5,972 nucleotides of DNA from Erysipelotrichia bacterium (GTDB lineage: Bacteria > Bacillota_I > Bacilli_A > Erysipelotrichales > Erysipelotrichaceae), in contig SAAR01000203.1 in assembly GCA_009916335.1 (NCBI GenBank), positions 1-5,972 of the forward strand. The letters run 5' to 3'. Every line of letters starts with the position of its first letter. Position 1 is the first letter of the stretch. Both the position numbers and the translations under genes were made by a program. Positions 5,962 through 5,972 of the stretch are shown here, piece after piece. Under the pieces are notes generated by a model. It searched no databases and had not been told where the DNA came from. It worked only from the letters and a program-made list of their open reading frames with translations.

Positions 5962-5972
5962 AGTATCAAAAC

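Overview
The window is one dense, AT-rich (roughly mid-30s percent GC by eye) run of seven genes, all read from the minus strand. Read in the direction of transcription (right to left) the order is rluB (23S rRNA pseudouridine synthase), a MarR-family regulator, ybaK/ebsC (Cys-tRNA deacylase), rsmE (16S rRNA m3U1498 methyltransferase), an unrecognised 244-residue Tyr-rich protein, mtaB (tRNA ms2t6A methylthiotransferase) and murE (UDP-MurNAc-tripeptide synthetase, its last few residues cut off by the left edge). AT-rich codon use, strong AGGAGG-type ribosome sites and the rsmE-mtaB adjacency point to a low-GC Firmicute. Membership of the Erysipelotrichia or a related gut lineage is my best guess, but it is inference.

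Layout: gaps between genes are 46 bp (rluB/marR), 35 bp (marR/ybaK), 13 bp (ybaK/rsmE) and then only 8-9 bp at the last three junctions. At the last four junctions the Shine-Dalgarno overlaps or abuts the stop codon of the gene before it, which suggests translational coupling from ybaK to murE. The 46-bp rluB/marR gap carries a good sigma-A-type promoter (TTGTAA, 17 bp, TATAAT) with an inverted repeat over the -10, a plausible autoregulatory MarR operator. A hairpin with an A-tract before it and a T-tract after it covers the marR stop codon and may be a terminator or attenuator ahead of ybaK. No stretch over 50 bp is without a gene, and the plus strand shows no credible gene.

Functionally, four genes serve translation quality: two rRNA modification enzymes, one tRNA hypermodification enzyme and one trans-editing deacylase. 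They are followed by a peptidoglycan precursor ligase. This is mainly housekeeping DNA. I see no CRISPR, mobile element, RNA gene, toxin-antitoxin pair or defence system. The points most worth a second look are the unknown protein between rsmE and mtaB, the mixed substrate motif of MurE (DDPR with GKGDE), and the marR promoter/operator with a very short leader.
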